Below are positions 50,127 through 57,889 of a stretch of DNA of 64,000 bases, piece by piece. The notes below the pieces were generated by a model that worked only from the letters and a program-made list of their open reading frames with translations, was not told where the DNA came from and did not search any database. Source of the stretch: Okibacterium sp. HSC-33S16 (GTDB lineage: Bacteria; Actinomycetota; Actinomycetes; Actinomycetales; Microbacteriaceae); the NCBI RefSeq assembly GCF_024171565.1, contig NZ_JALJZZ010000001.1:496001-560000 (forward strand), written 5' to 3'. Position numbers and translations under genes: made by a program. How positions within the stretch are numbered: position 1 is the first letter of the stretch; every line of letters begins with the position of its first letter.

Positions 50127-51032
50127 ATGTCCCACGATCACACCCGCGACGTTCACCGTTCACGCCTGCTTGTCGTTCTCGTTATCGTCGCCGTCGTTTT
50201 TGTGGCGGAGGTGGTCGGCGGGTTCCTGACCGGCTCCTTGGCGTTGCTGGCTGACGCCGGACACATGCTCAGCGACCTGACCGGGCTGGTCATCGCACTC
50301 GTCGCACTGGGGATCGCGTCACGGCCAGCAAGCCAACGGCACACCTATGGATACCGCCGAACGGAAGTCTTCGGCGCCCTGCTCAATGGTTTGCTGCTTC
50401 TCGGAGTGGCCGTTGGGGTCGGATACCAGGGCGTTCAGCGTCTGATCGACCCCACCGGCGTCGAGATTTTGGCCGCACCCATGCTGATCGTCGCCACTGT
50501 CGGTCTGTTGGCGAATGCGGTCTCGATGGTGATTCTGCGGAGCTCCGCGAAAGAATCCCTCAATATGCGCGGGGCTTACCTTGAGGTGTTCGGCGATCTG
50601 CTCGGATCAGTCGGTGTGCTTATTGCGGGCATCATCATTCTCTTCACCGGGATCGTGCAGGTGGACGCCATCGCCTCCCTGCTCATCGCGGCCGGGATTC
50701 TTCCACGGGCGTGGGTGCTTCTCCGTGACGTCTGGCGAGTGCTTAACGAATCCACCCCGCCGGACACCAATGTTTCACACATCCGGGACCATATCCGGCA
50801 AGCGCCAGGAGTCGTCGACGTCCATGATGTCCACGTCTGGTCCATCACCTCTGGTGAACCAGTGTTCACCGCTCACGTCGTGGTGGCGGCCGAGGTTTTT
50901 GCGGAAGGCCGCACGGGGGAGATGCTTGACACCCTGTCGGCCTGTCTCAGCGGCCATTTCGACGTCGACCATTCGACGTTCCAGCTCGAGCCGGCGAAAC
51001 ATGCCGGCCACGAGCATCCGCAACACCCCTAG
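50127..51032 (+). CDS. Cation diffusion facilitator (CDF) metal exporter
   Basis: 301 residues. Six hydrophobic segments, with DAGHMLSD (43-50) in TM2 giving His46 and Asp50 of the metal site. TM5 has YLEVFGDLLGSVGV, where Glu replaces the first His of the usual HxxxD, which may alter metal preference. The C-terminal cytoplasmic domain (VVDVHDVHVWSITSG) carries several His residues and a His-rich tail (KHAGHEHPQHP). It exports Zn2+ or a related divalent cation in exchange for protons. Convergent with the DedA gene, overlapping by 4 bp. Confidence 0.92.
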   Translation: MSHDHTRDVHRSRLLVVLVIVAVVFVAEVVGGFLTGSLALLADAGHMLSDLTGLVIALVALGIASRPASQRHTYGYRRTEVFGALLNGLLLLGVAVGVGYQGVQRLIDPTGVEILAAPMLIVATVGLLANAVSMVILRSSAKESLNMRGAYLEVFGDLLGSVGVLIAGIIILFTGIVQVDAIASLLIAAGILPRAWVLLRDVWRVLNESTPPDTNVSHIRDHIRQAPGVVDVHDVHVWSITSGEPVFTAHVVVAAEVFAEGRTGEMLDTLSACLSGHFDVDHSTFQLEPAKHAGHEHPQHP

Positions 51033-51790
51033 GGACGTTCGTGCTTTTTCTCGAACGTGTCGTGGTCGAGTACCAGTTGCGCGGCTTCTTCGGCGTCGGT
51101 GCGGCCGTCCGGGCCGGCGGCCATCTCGTGTTTCGCCTTGCGGCTTGACTGCACGTAGTGCCACACCGTCGGAATCAGGGTGATCACAACCGCACTAATC
51201 AGAATGACGTCGATGTAATCCTGTACGAACGCAGCGACCGGAGGAATATAGCCGAGGAAATAGCCGAAGTAGGTCAGGCCGACACCCCAGATGATCGCGC
51301 CGATGAAGTTGTATAACGAGTACTTCTTGTAGTTCATGTGGCCAACGCCAGCGGCAACGGGTGCGAACGTGCGAACGATCGGAACGAACCGCGCGAGGAT
51401 CACGGCCAGCCCACCGAAGCGGGTGAAGAACGCGTTGGTGCGTTGCACATTCCGCACGCTGAAGAGGCCGGATTCTTTGCGCTCGAAGACCCTCGGACCA
51501 GCCTTATGGCCAATCAGGTAGCCCACTTCGCCCCCGAGAAAGGCCGCGAAGCCGATGGCGAGCGCCACCCACCAGATGTCAAGGTCGAGGCCCTCGGCCG
51601 TGCTTGAGTGCATTCCGTGAAAAGTCAGGAGTCCGGTGATGACGAGAAGTGTGTCGCCGGGAAGCAGGAATCCAACGAGCAGACCGGTCTCAGCGAAGAC
51701 GATGAAGCACACCACGAGCAGAGCCCATGGGCCGGCCGAGCCAATGATGCTTTCGGGATCGAGCCAGGGAATGAGGCCTGTCGAAATCAT
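51029..51790 (-). CDS. DedA-family membrane protein
   Basis: 253 residues with four or five hydrophobic segments. ETGLLVGFLLPGDTLL near 34-49 and the motif GGLAVILARFVPIVRTFAPVAAG near 126-148 are the DedA hallmarks (E/D and R residues needed for activity in E. coli YqjA/YghB). Current work on the family points to flipping of phospholipid or undecaprenyl-phosphate carriers across the membrane and to membrane-potential homeostasis. The C-terminal about 50 residues are charged. Convergent with the CDF gene. Confidence 0.93.
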   Translation of the reverse strand: MISTGLIPWLDPESIIGSAGPWALLVVCFIVFAETGLLVGFLLPGDTLLVITGLLTFHGMHSSTAEGLDLDIWWVALAIGFAAFLGGEVGYLIGHKAGPRVFERKESGLFSVRNVQRTNAFFTRFGGLAVILARFVPIVRTFAPVAAGVGHMNYKKYSLYNFIGAIIWGVGLTYFGYFLGYIPPVAAFVQDYIDVILISAVVITLIPTVWHYVQSSRKAKHEMAAGPDGRTDAEEAAQLVLDHDTFEKKHERP

Positions 51791-51857
51791 GGGCGGCTAC
51801 TACTCCGTAAGTCGTTGCTCGTCGATGGTCGCTGCAACCGCTTGGTCGCGCGATCCG

Positions 51858-51939
51858 TGCGGAAGGTGGGACTTGAACCCACACGCTCGAAAGCACAGGA
51901 ACCTAAATCCTGCGTGTCTGCCAATTTCACCACTCCCGC
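51858..51939 (-). tRNA. tRNA-Leu (anticodon TAG)
   Basis: 82 nt from GCGGGAG to discriminator A. The acceptor GCGGGAG pairs with CTTCCGC with one G-U; the anticodon loop reads TTTAGGT (TAG); and a long variable arm (GTGCTTTCGAGCGTGT) marks a class II tRNA. The T-arm is GGG-TTCAAGT-CCC. CCA is not encoded. Between the DedA gene and the Tad pilus operon. Confidence 0.93.
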
Positions 51940-52072
51940 TGGCGAATCAAGTCTAGAGGGAAGCGCAGCGTGGTGAATCGAATCATGGTCTCGCTCGGCG
52001 CGCCCCACCACCCCCAATTGGGGCTGTGGATAACTTAAACGCGTCAGATGGCGTTTCCGAGAGAATGCGTCC

Positions 52073-53302
52073 ATGAACTCGGCGACAGAGATCATCACGA
52101 ATCGGATTCGCGAGCGCGTGCGCCGTGACGGAGCGGATCTCGGGTCATCGGGCCTCGCGCAAACGTACGTCAGGGAAGAAGTTCGCCGATACAGCGAGCG
52201 CGCGCTCGGCGGCACCCTGCCTCTGCTCGTCGATGAAGACGCCACCGAGCGCGAGATCGTTGCCACCCTCACCGGCTTGGGCCCGCTCCAGCAATACTTG
52301 GACGACCCGGGCATCGAGGAGATCTGGATCAACTCACCGACTCGCGTGTTCGTTGCCCGAAACGGCGTTGCCGAGCTCACTACAACGGTGCTCACCGAGT
52401 CTGGCGTGCGTGACCTGGTCGAACGCATGCTGCAATCGACAGGTCGGCGCGTCGACCTGAGCTCACCCTTCGTGGACGCGTCGCTCCCTGATGGCTCCCG
52501 TCTTCATGTCGCCATCCCTGACGTGACGCGACGACACGTTGCCATCAACATCCGGAAGTTCCGTCGAAATGTTCGGGACCTCGGACAGCTGGTCGCGCTC
52601 GGCTCGCTCAGCGCGCACGCCGCCGAGTTTCTCCGAGCCTGTGTGCGAAGCGGACAGAACATCCTCGTGTCGGGCGGAACGCAGGCAGGAAAAACGACCT
52701 TGCTCGGCGCCTTGCTCGGCACAGCACCGTCACACGAACGCATCGTCACCGTGGAGGAGACCTTCGAGCTCGACCTGTCAGCGCCCGATGTGGTTGCCAT
52801 GCAGTGCCGCCAACCGAACCTCGAGGGGACTGGTGAAGTCACACTCCGTCGTCTCATCAAGGAGGCGCTTCGGATGCGACCAGACCGGTTGGTGGTGGGT
52901 GAGGTGCGAGAGGCGGAGAGTCTTGACTTGCTCATTGCGATGAACTCGGGGCTTCCTGGAATGTGTTCCATTCACGCGAACTCCGGTCGAGACGCCTTGG
53001 TGAAGCTATCGACACTTCCCTTGTTGGCTGGTCGCAACATCGACTCCTCGTTTGTGCAACCCACCGTCGCTTCATGCATCGACGTCGTTGTGCATCTGGA
53101 AATCGATGGCGGGGGATTCCGGCGCGTGAACGAAATTCTTGCGCTGAGCGGTGTTCTCAACGGCCCGGTGATTGAGGCCAGCAGAATCTTCGGGCTCCGT
53201 GACGGTCTGCTCGAAGCGACCGGGAGCCACCCGACACGACGCGGGAAGTTTGAGGCCGCCGGAGTTGACACGGGAGCGATTCTTCGGAAAGGGAGGCCAT
53301 GA
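52073..53302 (+). CDS. Tad/Flp pilus assembly ATPase TadA/CpaF
   Basis: 409 residues, a VirB11/GspE-type secretion ATPase. Walker A GGTQAGKT (201-208), Asp box/Walker B VTVEETFELDL (225-235 region), GEVREAESLDLLIAMNSG near 277 (RxxxE with SGHxxxHA-like HAN at CSIHANSG). It powers assembly of Flp pili with TadB and TadC. GAGAAT lies 6 nt before the ATG, so it may be a weak leaderless promoter. Overlaps the next gene by 4 bp (ATGA). Absent from the cluster are a CpaE-like gene and a dedicated prepilin peptidase, which may be elsewhere. Confidence 0.93.
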   Translation: MNSATEIITNRIRERVRRDGADLGSSGLAQTYVREEVRRYSERALGGTLPLLVDEDATEREIVATLTGLGPLQQYLDDPGIEEIWINSPTRVFVARNGVAELTTTVLTESGVRDLVERMLQSTGRRVDLSSPFVDASLPDGSRLHVAIPDVTRRHVAINIRKFRRNVRDLGQLVALGSLSAHAAEFLRACVRSGQNILVSGGTQAGKTTLLGALLGTAPSHERIVTVEETFELDLSAPDVVAMQCRQPNLEGTGEVTLRRLIKEALRMRPDRLVVGEVREAESLDLLIAMNSGLPGMCSIHANSGRDALVKLSTLPLLAGRNIDSSFVQPTVASCIDVVVHLEIDGGGFRRVNEILALSGVLNGPVIEASRIFGLRDGLLEATGSHPTRRGKFEAAGVDTGAILRKGRP

Positions 53303-54162
53303 CGCTTCTCCTCGGATGCCTTCTCGCGGCAGGCGTGGTCCTCACGGCCTCACCGTGGCTTTTCCCCGCCGGACCCTCCCGCAATTTGTCCCGGTCGCAC
53401 GGCAGCGGACGTCTGCACTCGATGCTCGGGGCGGCCGGCCTGGGGAACGTCCCGGTGCCGGTATTTCTCCTGCTGTCTGTACTCTGCGGCGTTCTCCTGG
53501 CGGCGCTCGCGACAGCGCTCACCGGCGTCGTCGCCCTCGGCCTGTGCGCGGCCGTGCTTGGAGCGACGCTCCCACTCGTCCTCGTTCGCTGGCGCGCTCG
53601 CGTGAGGCGAATGGCCCACCGCGCCCTGTGGCCGGACGTCGTCGATCATCTCATCGGATCCGTTCGGTCCGGCCTCGCGCTGCCTGACGCTGTCGCCAGT
53701 CTCGCACGAACCGGCCCCGAGGGGGTCCGTGAGGAGTTCATCGGCTTCGAGCGGGACTACCGCAGCACCGGATCATTCGGTGGCAGCCTCGACCGGCTCA
53801 AGGACCAGCTCGCTGACCCGGTGCCGGACCGCATCATTGAAACGCTGCGCATGGCGCGGGAGGTGGGTGGTGCCGACCTCACGACCGTGTTGCGTAGTCT
53901 GTCGTCCTACCTTCGCACCGACCATGCCGTACGTTCGGAAGTTGAGGCCAGGCAATCGTGGGTGCGAAGTGCCGCGAAGCTGGGGGTCGCCGCCCCGTGG
54001 TTAATCCTGCTTTTGCTGTCAACGCGGCCCGAAGCATCCGTCGCCTATAACTCGCCCGGTGGAGCAGTGCTCATCGGGATCGGGGCGGCCGTCTCGATTT
54101 TCGCTTATCGCGTGATGCTGGCGCTTGGCCGGCTGCCGCAGGAGAAGCGGTGGTTCACGTGA
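53299..54162 (+). CDS. Type II secretion F-family protein TadB
   Basis: 287 residues. Hydrophobic segments lie at about 4-25, 50-90, 230-245 and 250-280. The cytoplasmic middle has the type II secretion F domain (WPDVVDHLIGSVRSGLALPDAVASLARTG, REVGGADLTTVLRSLSSYL). It forms the inner-membrane platform of the Flp pilus machine with TadC. Overlaps both neighbours (ATGA with tadA; tadC starts within its end). Confidence 0.88.
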   Translation: MTLLLGCLLAAGVVLTASPWLFPAGPSRNLSRSHGSGRLHSMLGAAGLGNVPVPVFLLLSVLCGVLLAALATALTGVVALGLCAAVLGATLPLVLVRWRARVRRMAHRALWPDVVDHLIGSVRSGLALPDAVASLARTGPEGVREEFIGFERDYRSTGSFGGSLDRLKDQLADPVPDRIIETLRMAREVGGADLTTVLRSLSSYLRTDHAVRSEVEARQSWVRSAAKLGVAAPWLILLLLSTRPEASVAYNSPGGAVLIGIGAAVSIFAYRVMLALGRLPQEKRWFT

Positions 54163-55097
54163 GCACCGCACTGGCATGGGGCGTGTTATTCGGCGCAACG
54201 CTCGGTCTGGGTCTCTGGTCGATCGTGGCTATGCTCCCTCGTTTTGGTGGGCCGACACTGGCCGACCGTGTTGCCCCGTACCTCGTGGACGTATCTGAGG
54301 GTGCACGACACTACGTGGAGAAACGCTTCACCGACCCGCTGCCCATACTCGGGCGGATGCTGGGCCCGGTCCTGCGTCGGCTGAGCGTGAGGCTGAGTGC
54401 CGCACTGGGTGGCAACGCTGCGGTGCAGCGCAACCTTGACCGAGCCGGAGTGGACGGTGACGTGCAGCACTTTCGACTGGAACAACTGTTGTGGTGCCTC
54501 GCCGGTGGAGCAGCTGGACTGACTGCGGCGGGCGCGGCGGCGATCTACGGCACGCTTCCGTTGGCCGTGATCATCGCGCTGCCACTCGCCACCGGAGTCA
54601 CTGGACTGGTGCTGCGCGATACCGTTCTCAGCCGGCAGGCGACTGCCCGGTCCAACCGCATTACGGCAGAGCTGCCCACGGTTCTCGAATTCCTCAGCCT
54701 GAGCCTGTCAGCGGGGGAGGGCATCCTCGACGGATTGCGTCGCATGGGGACTCTCGGTTCGGGAGAGCTCAGCACGGAGTTCCGGGCGGTTCTCGCAGCC
54801 GTTCACACCGGAGTCCCACTGGCTGCCGCCCTCACGGACGTCGCACGACGGGCTGACATTCCGGCGCTGACCCGATGCGTCGAGCAGCTCGTCGCGGCCC
54901 TCGAGCGCGGATCACCTCTCGCCGAGGTGCTTCGGGCCCAAGCGCAGGATGCCAGGGATGAGGCGAAGCGCGGCCTCTTGGAAGTCGCTGGGAAGAAGGA
55001 AGTCGCAATGCTCGTCCCATTGGTCTTCCTCATCCTGCCGCTGTCCATTTTGTTTGCCATTTTCCCCGGCATTTTCGTCCTCCAGGCCGGCTTCTGA
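54150..55097 (+). CDS. Type II secretion F-family protein TadC
   Basis: 315 residues. F-domain landmarks are ELPTVLEFLSLSLSAGEGILDGLRRMG and PALTRCVEQLVAALERGSPLAEVLRAQAQDARDEAKR, followed by a terminal hydrophobic helix (about 285-312, LVPLVFLILPLSILFAIFPGIFVLQAGF). The N-terminal half has two helices (about 5-25, 110-145). The GTG at 54150 has GGAG 5 nt upstream; a GTG at 54159 overlaps the tadB stop and is an alternative. Confidence 0.86.
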   Translation: MVHVSTALAWGVLFGATLGLGLWSIVAMLPRFGGPTLADRVAPYLVDVSEGARHYVEKRFTDPLPILGRMLGPVLRRLSVRLSAALGGNAAVQRNLDRAGVDGDVQHFRLEQLLWCLAGGAAGLTAAGAAAIYGTLPLAVIIALPLATGVTGLVLRDTVLSRQATARSNRITAELPTVLEFLSLSLSAGEGILDGLRRMGTLGSGELSTEFRAVLAAVHTGVPLAAALTDVARRADIPALTRCVEQLVAALERGSPLAEVLRAQAQDARDEAKRGLLEVAGKKEVAMLVPLVFLILPLSILFAIFPGIFVLQAGF

Positions 55098-55138
55098 CGA
55101 AAGACCCCGACACCGTTCATTTGAAAAGGAGAATTCCC

Positions 55139-55324
55139 ATGAAAACACTCCGCCGATTACGCCACTCGTTCGCCGACCGCCTCTCGGACGACACCGGGGA
55201 TGTGCCCGGGTGGGTGCTGATTACATTAATGACCGCCGGACTGGTGATTGTGATCTGGGGGCTCGCGGGCCCCGCCTTGAGCCAGATCTTCGAGCAGGCC
55301 ATCAGCAAGGTCTCCGGGCTCTGA
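55139..55324 (+). CDS. Small Flp-type pilin
   Basis: 61 residues. A charged N-terminus (KTLRRLRHSFADRLSDDTGD) is followed by a hydrophobic segment (PGWVLITLMTAGLVIVIWGLAGPALSQIF) and a short end. Length and position just after TadC and before the TadE genes identify it as the likely pilin subunit; the group is common in Microbacteriaceae tad clusters, with GDVPGWV in the cleavage-site region. AAAAGGAG lies 8 nt before the ATG, a strong ribosome binding site, as expected for an abundant subunit. No prepilin peptidase gene is visible here. Confidence 0.75.
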   Translation: MKTLRRLRHSFADRLSDDTGDVPGWVLITLMTAGLVIVIWGLAGPALSQIFEQAISKVSGL

Positions 55325-55325
55325 G

Positions 55326-55730
55326 GTGCGCGGTTGGCCAGGCTGGCGCAACGACGACGGTTCTGCCGTTGTCGAGTTCACCATGGTCACCGTCTTGCTG
55401 ACACTGCTCACTGTGTCGGTTCTCCAGTTGGGGCTCGCCTTGCACGTTCGCAATACAGTGACCGATGCGGCGGCCGAGGGGGCGCGGTTCGCGGCGCTCG
55501 CCGATAACGGGCTCGATGACGGAATCGAGCGCACCCGTCAACTGATCACAACCGCGATCGGTCCGCAGTATGCCCAAGAGGTCTCGGCGAGCTACAGCAG
55601 TTACCTCGGCCATTCGAGCACGGAGATTCGGGTGGTGACCCCGCTGCCCGTCATTGGATTGCTCGGGCTCGACCAGGGGTTGGAGGTGAGCGCTCATGCG
55701 GCTGTTGAGAGGCTCGACGAAGAGGAGTAG
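55326..55730 (+). CDS. TadE-like pilus protein
   Basis: 134 residues. DDGSAVVEFTMVTVLLTLLTVSVLQLGL (about 10-37) is the TadE motif, with a Glu near the start of the hydrophobic helix; the rest is extracytoplasmic. TadE proteins are pseudopilins processed like Flp pilins. GTG start immediately after the pilin gene (1-bp gap); overlaps the next TadE-like gene by 35 bp. Confidence 0.8.
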   Translation: MRGWPGWRNDDGSAVVEFTMVTVLLTLLTVSVLQLGLALHVRNTVTDAAAEGARFAALADNGLDDGIERTRQLITTAIGPQYAQEVSASYSSYLGHSSTEIRVVTPLPVIGLLGLDQGLEVSAHAAVERLDEEE

Positions 55731-56196
55731 CCCGGCGCTTCCTCAACTCCGAACGTGGCGCGCGCTGCGAGACGACAGTGGAACAGCCGCACTGGAGTTC
55801 ATCACGGTCGGACTCATCCTTCTGGTTCCCCTGGTCTACCTCGTGCTCGCACTGGCTTCACTGCAGGCGGGGGCCCTAGCGGTTGAAGGAGCCGCTCGCC
55901 AAGCCGCACGCGTCTTCGTGCAGGCGCCGAACGCCGATGAGGCAGCCGCTCGCGCCTCACGTGCCATCGAGTTCGGCCTGGCCGACTACGGGCTCGACGC
56001 GGCGTCCGCCTCCACAACCGTCCGTTGCACCGGTGCTGCTAACTGCCCGTCCCGCAACGCCACCGTCACGGTGACGGTGCGCGTGAATGTCCCACTACCG
56101 CTTGTGCCCGATGTCCTCGACTTCTCAACGGCCGCCAGCGTGCCGATCGAGTCGTCGGCCACCCAACGGGTGTCTCGCTTTTGGACCGCCGAATGA
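55696..56196 (+). CDS. Second TadE-like pilus protein
   Basis: 166 residues. DDSGTAALEFITVGLILLVPLVYLVLALASLQ (about 26-57) carries the TadE glutamate at the start of the membrane helix; two cysteines (RCTGAANCPS) lie in the extracytoplasmic part and could form a disulfide. It shares its 3' end with the TadG-like gene through an ATGA overlap. Confidence 0.82.
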   Translation: MRLLRGSTKRSSPALPQLRTWRALRDDSGTAALEFITVGLILLVPLVYLVLALASLQAGALAVEGAARQAARVFVQAPNADEAAARASRAIEFGLADYGLDAASASTTVRCTGAANCPSRNATVTVTVRVNVPLPLVPDVLDFSTAASVPIESSATQRVSRFWTAE

Positions 56197-56636
56197 TGTT
56201 CCAGCCGCGGGTACGAGATGACGACGGCTCCACGCTCATCCTTGCCATTTTCTACGGGATGCTCGCGCTCATCCTGATTCTCATCGTCGCAGCGGCCACA
56301 TCCCTCTACGTGGAACGCAAACGGCTTTTCAGCCTTGCGGATGCTGCCGCTCTCGTTGGAGCCGAATCGTTTGAGTTGTCGACGGTGTCGGTCACGGACG
56401 GCGTGCCGCGCGTGTCGCTGGCATCGAGCGACGTTCATGAGGCGGTGGAGGAATTCCTCGTCAACAACCCTGTGGGCAGCTTCGATGATCTCCGCCTGGA
56501 ACAGGCAGCCTCCCTCGACGGAAGGAGTGCCACCGTCACGCTGTCGTCATACTGGCGACCGCCGGTGCTGACCGCATTCGTGCCCGATGGCATCCGTTTG
56601 GATGTGACAAGCGTCGCTCGCAGTGTCTTTCGCTGA
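56193..56636 (+). CDS. TadG-like/pilus-assembly membrane protein
   Basis: 147 residues. RDDDGSTLILAIFYGMLALILILIVAAATSLYVERKRLFSLADAAALVGAE (about 7-57) matches the N-terminal helix of TadG/Rv3654c-type proteins, and the remainder is strand-rich and extracytoplasmic. ATG at 56193 was chosen because it overlaps the previous stop (ATGA); a TTG four codons upstream is less likely. Last gene of the Tad cluster. Confidence 0.75.
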   Translation: MMFQPRVRDDDGSTLILAIFYGMLALILILIVAAATSLYVERKRLFSLADAAALVGAESFELSTVSVTDGVPRVSLASSDVHEAVEEFLVNNPVGSFDDLRLEQAASLDGRSATVTLSSYWRPPVLTAFVPDGIRLDVTSVARSVFR

Positions 56637-56744
56637 AGCTCATTCAGTCACCATGGCTGTCAAGGGGTTGAGGGACGCACCGGACACGGTGTTGCGTGGC
56701 AGGAGAGCTTGCACCCACGAGTGCCCAATCGAAGGAGACATGTC

Positions 56745-57551
56745 ATGAGCTTTGAACCACGATTCGCGATTGTCACCGGAGCCGATTCTGGGATCGGTCG
56801 CGCGACAGCCGTTGCGCTCGCCGAAGCAGGGATGGACGTCGGAGTCACCTGGCACAGCGACGAAGAGGGTGCAGAAGAGACCGCTCGCGAGGTTCGGGAG
56901 ATTGGACGCAACGCCGTCACCAAAAAGCTCGACACCACCGACCTCGACTCATGCGGCGACGCTGTGGACGCACTCGCGGAGGAACTGGGCGGACTCGACG
57001 TCTTTGTCAACAACGCGGGAACCGGTGACAACGGTCCGTTCCTCGAGATGCCGCTTGAGGACTGGCGTCACACCATGTCCGCCGACCTCGACGGAGCGTT
57101 CGTATGCATTCAGCGTGCCGCCCGACGCATGGTGGCAACGGGCAACGGCGGACGCATCATCGGCGTGACCAGCGTGCACGAGCACCAGCCCCGGGTAGGT
57201 TCAGCCGCCTACGATGCGGCCAAGCATGGTCTCGGCGGGCTGCTCAAGACCCTCGCCATCGAACTCGGCCAGTACGGCATCACGTCGAACGCTGTGGCTC
57301 CCGGAGAAATTGCCACGCCGATGACGGGTCAGACGGACCAGGATCCGCATGAGGTGTCGCGCCCAGGAGTGCCACTCGGTCGCCCGGGCGATGCCCGTGA
57401 GGTCGCCGCGGTTATCGCGTTCCTCGCGTCGCCGGCGTCGAGCTACGTGACCGGGGCGTCCTGGCCGGTCGACGGGGGCATGCTGCAAATGGGCCCGCAA
57501 GCGGGTTCGCACATTGAGAACGACACCTGGCGGGACGCGAGCCAGCAGTGA
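56745..57551 (+). CDS. Short-chain dehydrogenase/reductase (SDR)
   Basis: 268 residues. Cofactor motif TGADSGIG (near 10-17), NNAG (near 86-89), catalytic Ser in VTSVHEHQP and Tyr-x3-Lys in AYDAAKHG. Acidic residues ahead of the cofactor site are absent (VTWHSDEEG), suggesting preference for NADPH, although this is uncertain. The sequence near the end (VPLGRPGDAREVAAVIAFLASPASSYVTGASWPVDGGM) is classical SDR. The ATG has AAGGAG 8 nt upstream. The next gene overlaps its stop (GTGA). Confidence 0.9.
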   Translation: MSFEPRFAIVTGADSGIGRATAVALAEAGMDVGVTWHSDEEGAEETAREVREIGRNAVTKKLDTTDLDSCGDAVDALAEELGGLDVFVNNAGTGDNGPFLEMPLEDWRHTMSADLDGAFVCIQRAARRMVATGNGGRIIGVTSVHEHQPRVGSAAYDAAKHGLGGLLKTLAIELGQYGITSNAVAPGEIATPMTGQTDQDPHEVSRPGVPLGRPGDAREVAAVIAFLASPASSYVTGASWPVDGGMLQMGPQAGSHIENDTWRDASQQ

Positions 57552-57889
57552 CCGAGAGCCGTGATCGTCCGGAGAACGATCCCACTCGAATGCGGAACCA
57601 GCCGGCGCTGCAAACGTCAACCGGCGGCATTTGGCTGGGGCTTGGCGCCGTTCTGACGATCGTCGTGCTCGTCGTGTTGGTACCGATGCTGGCGCTCAAC
57701 ACGGTCATCGCCGGGGCAGGCGTTGGACTCGTTGTGCTCCTGTTTGTCGCGCTGGTCGTCACGCGATTCGCGACCCAGCCCGGGCGGAGACGCCTGACGA
57801 CGATGGCGACGCTGTTCGGCGGGATCGCGTTCGTCGGTCTCGTCACGGCCTTTGTGGTGAGCAGCATCGAAGCAAACGCTCTTCGCTAA
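57548..57889 (+). CDS. Small two- or three-helix membrane protein, unknown function
   Basis: 113 residues. A polar N-terminus of about 27 residues is followed by hydrophobic stretches at about 28-45, 50-70 and 85-106 separated by a basic loop (RFATQPGRRRLTT). No recognised family. It overlaps the SDR stop by 4 bp, so it is co-translated with the SDR. It ends 1 bp before the convergent MFS stop. Confidence 0.65.
   Translation: MTESRDRPENDPTRMRNQPALQTSTGGIWLGLGAVLTIVVLVVLVPMLALNTVIAGAGVGLVVLLFVALVVTRFATQPGRRRLTTMATLFGGIAFVGLVTAFVVSSIEANALR

Noticed and set aside
51608-51976. Small reading frame containing RKVGLEPTRSK
   Set aside because: It is the complement of tRNA-Leu, another known artefact.
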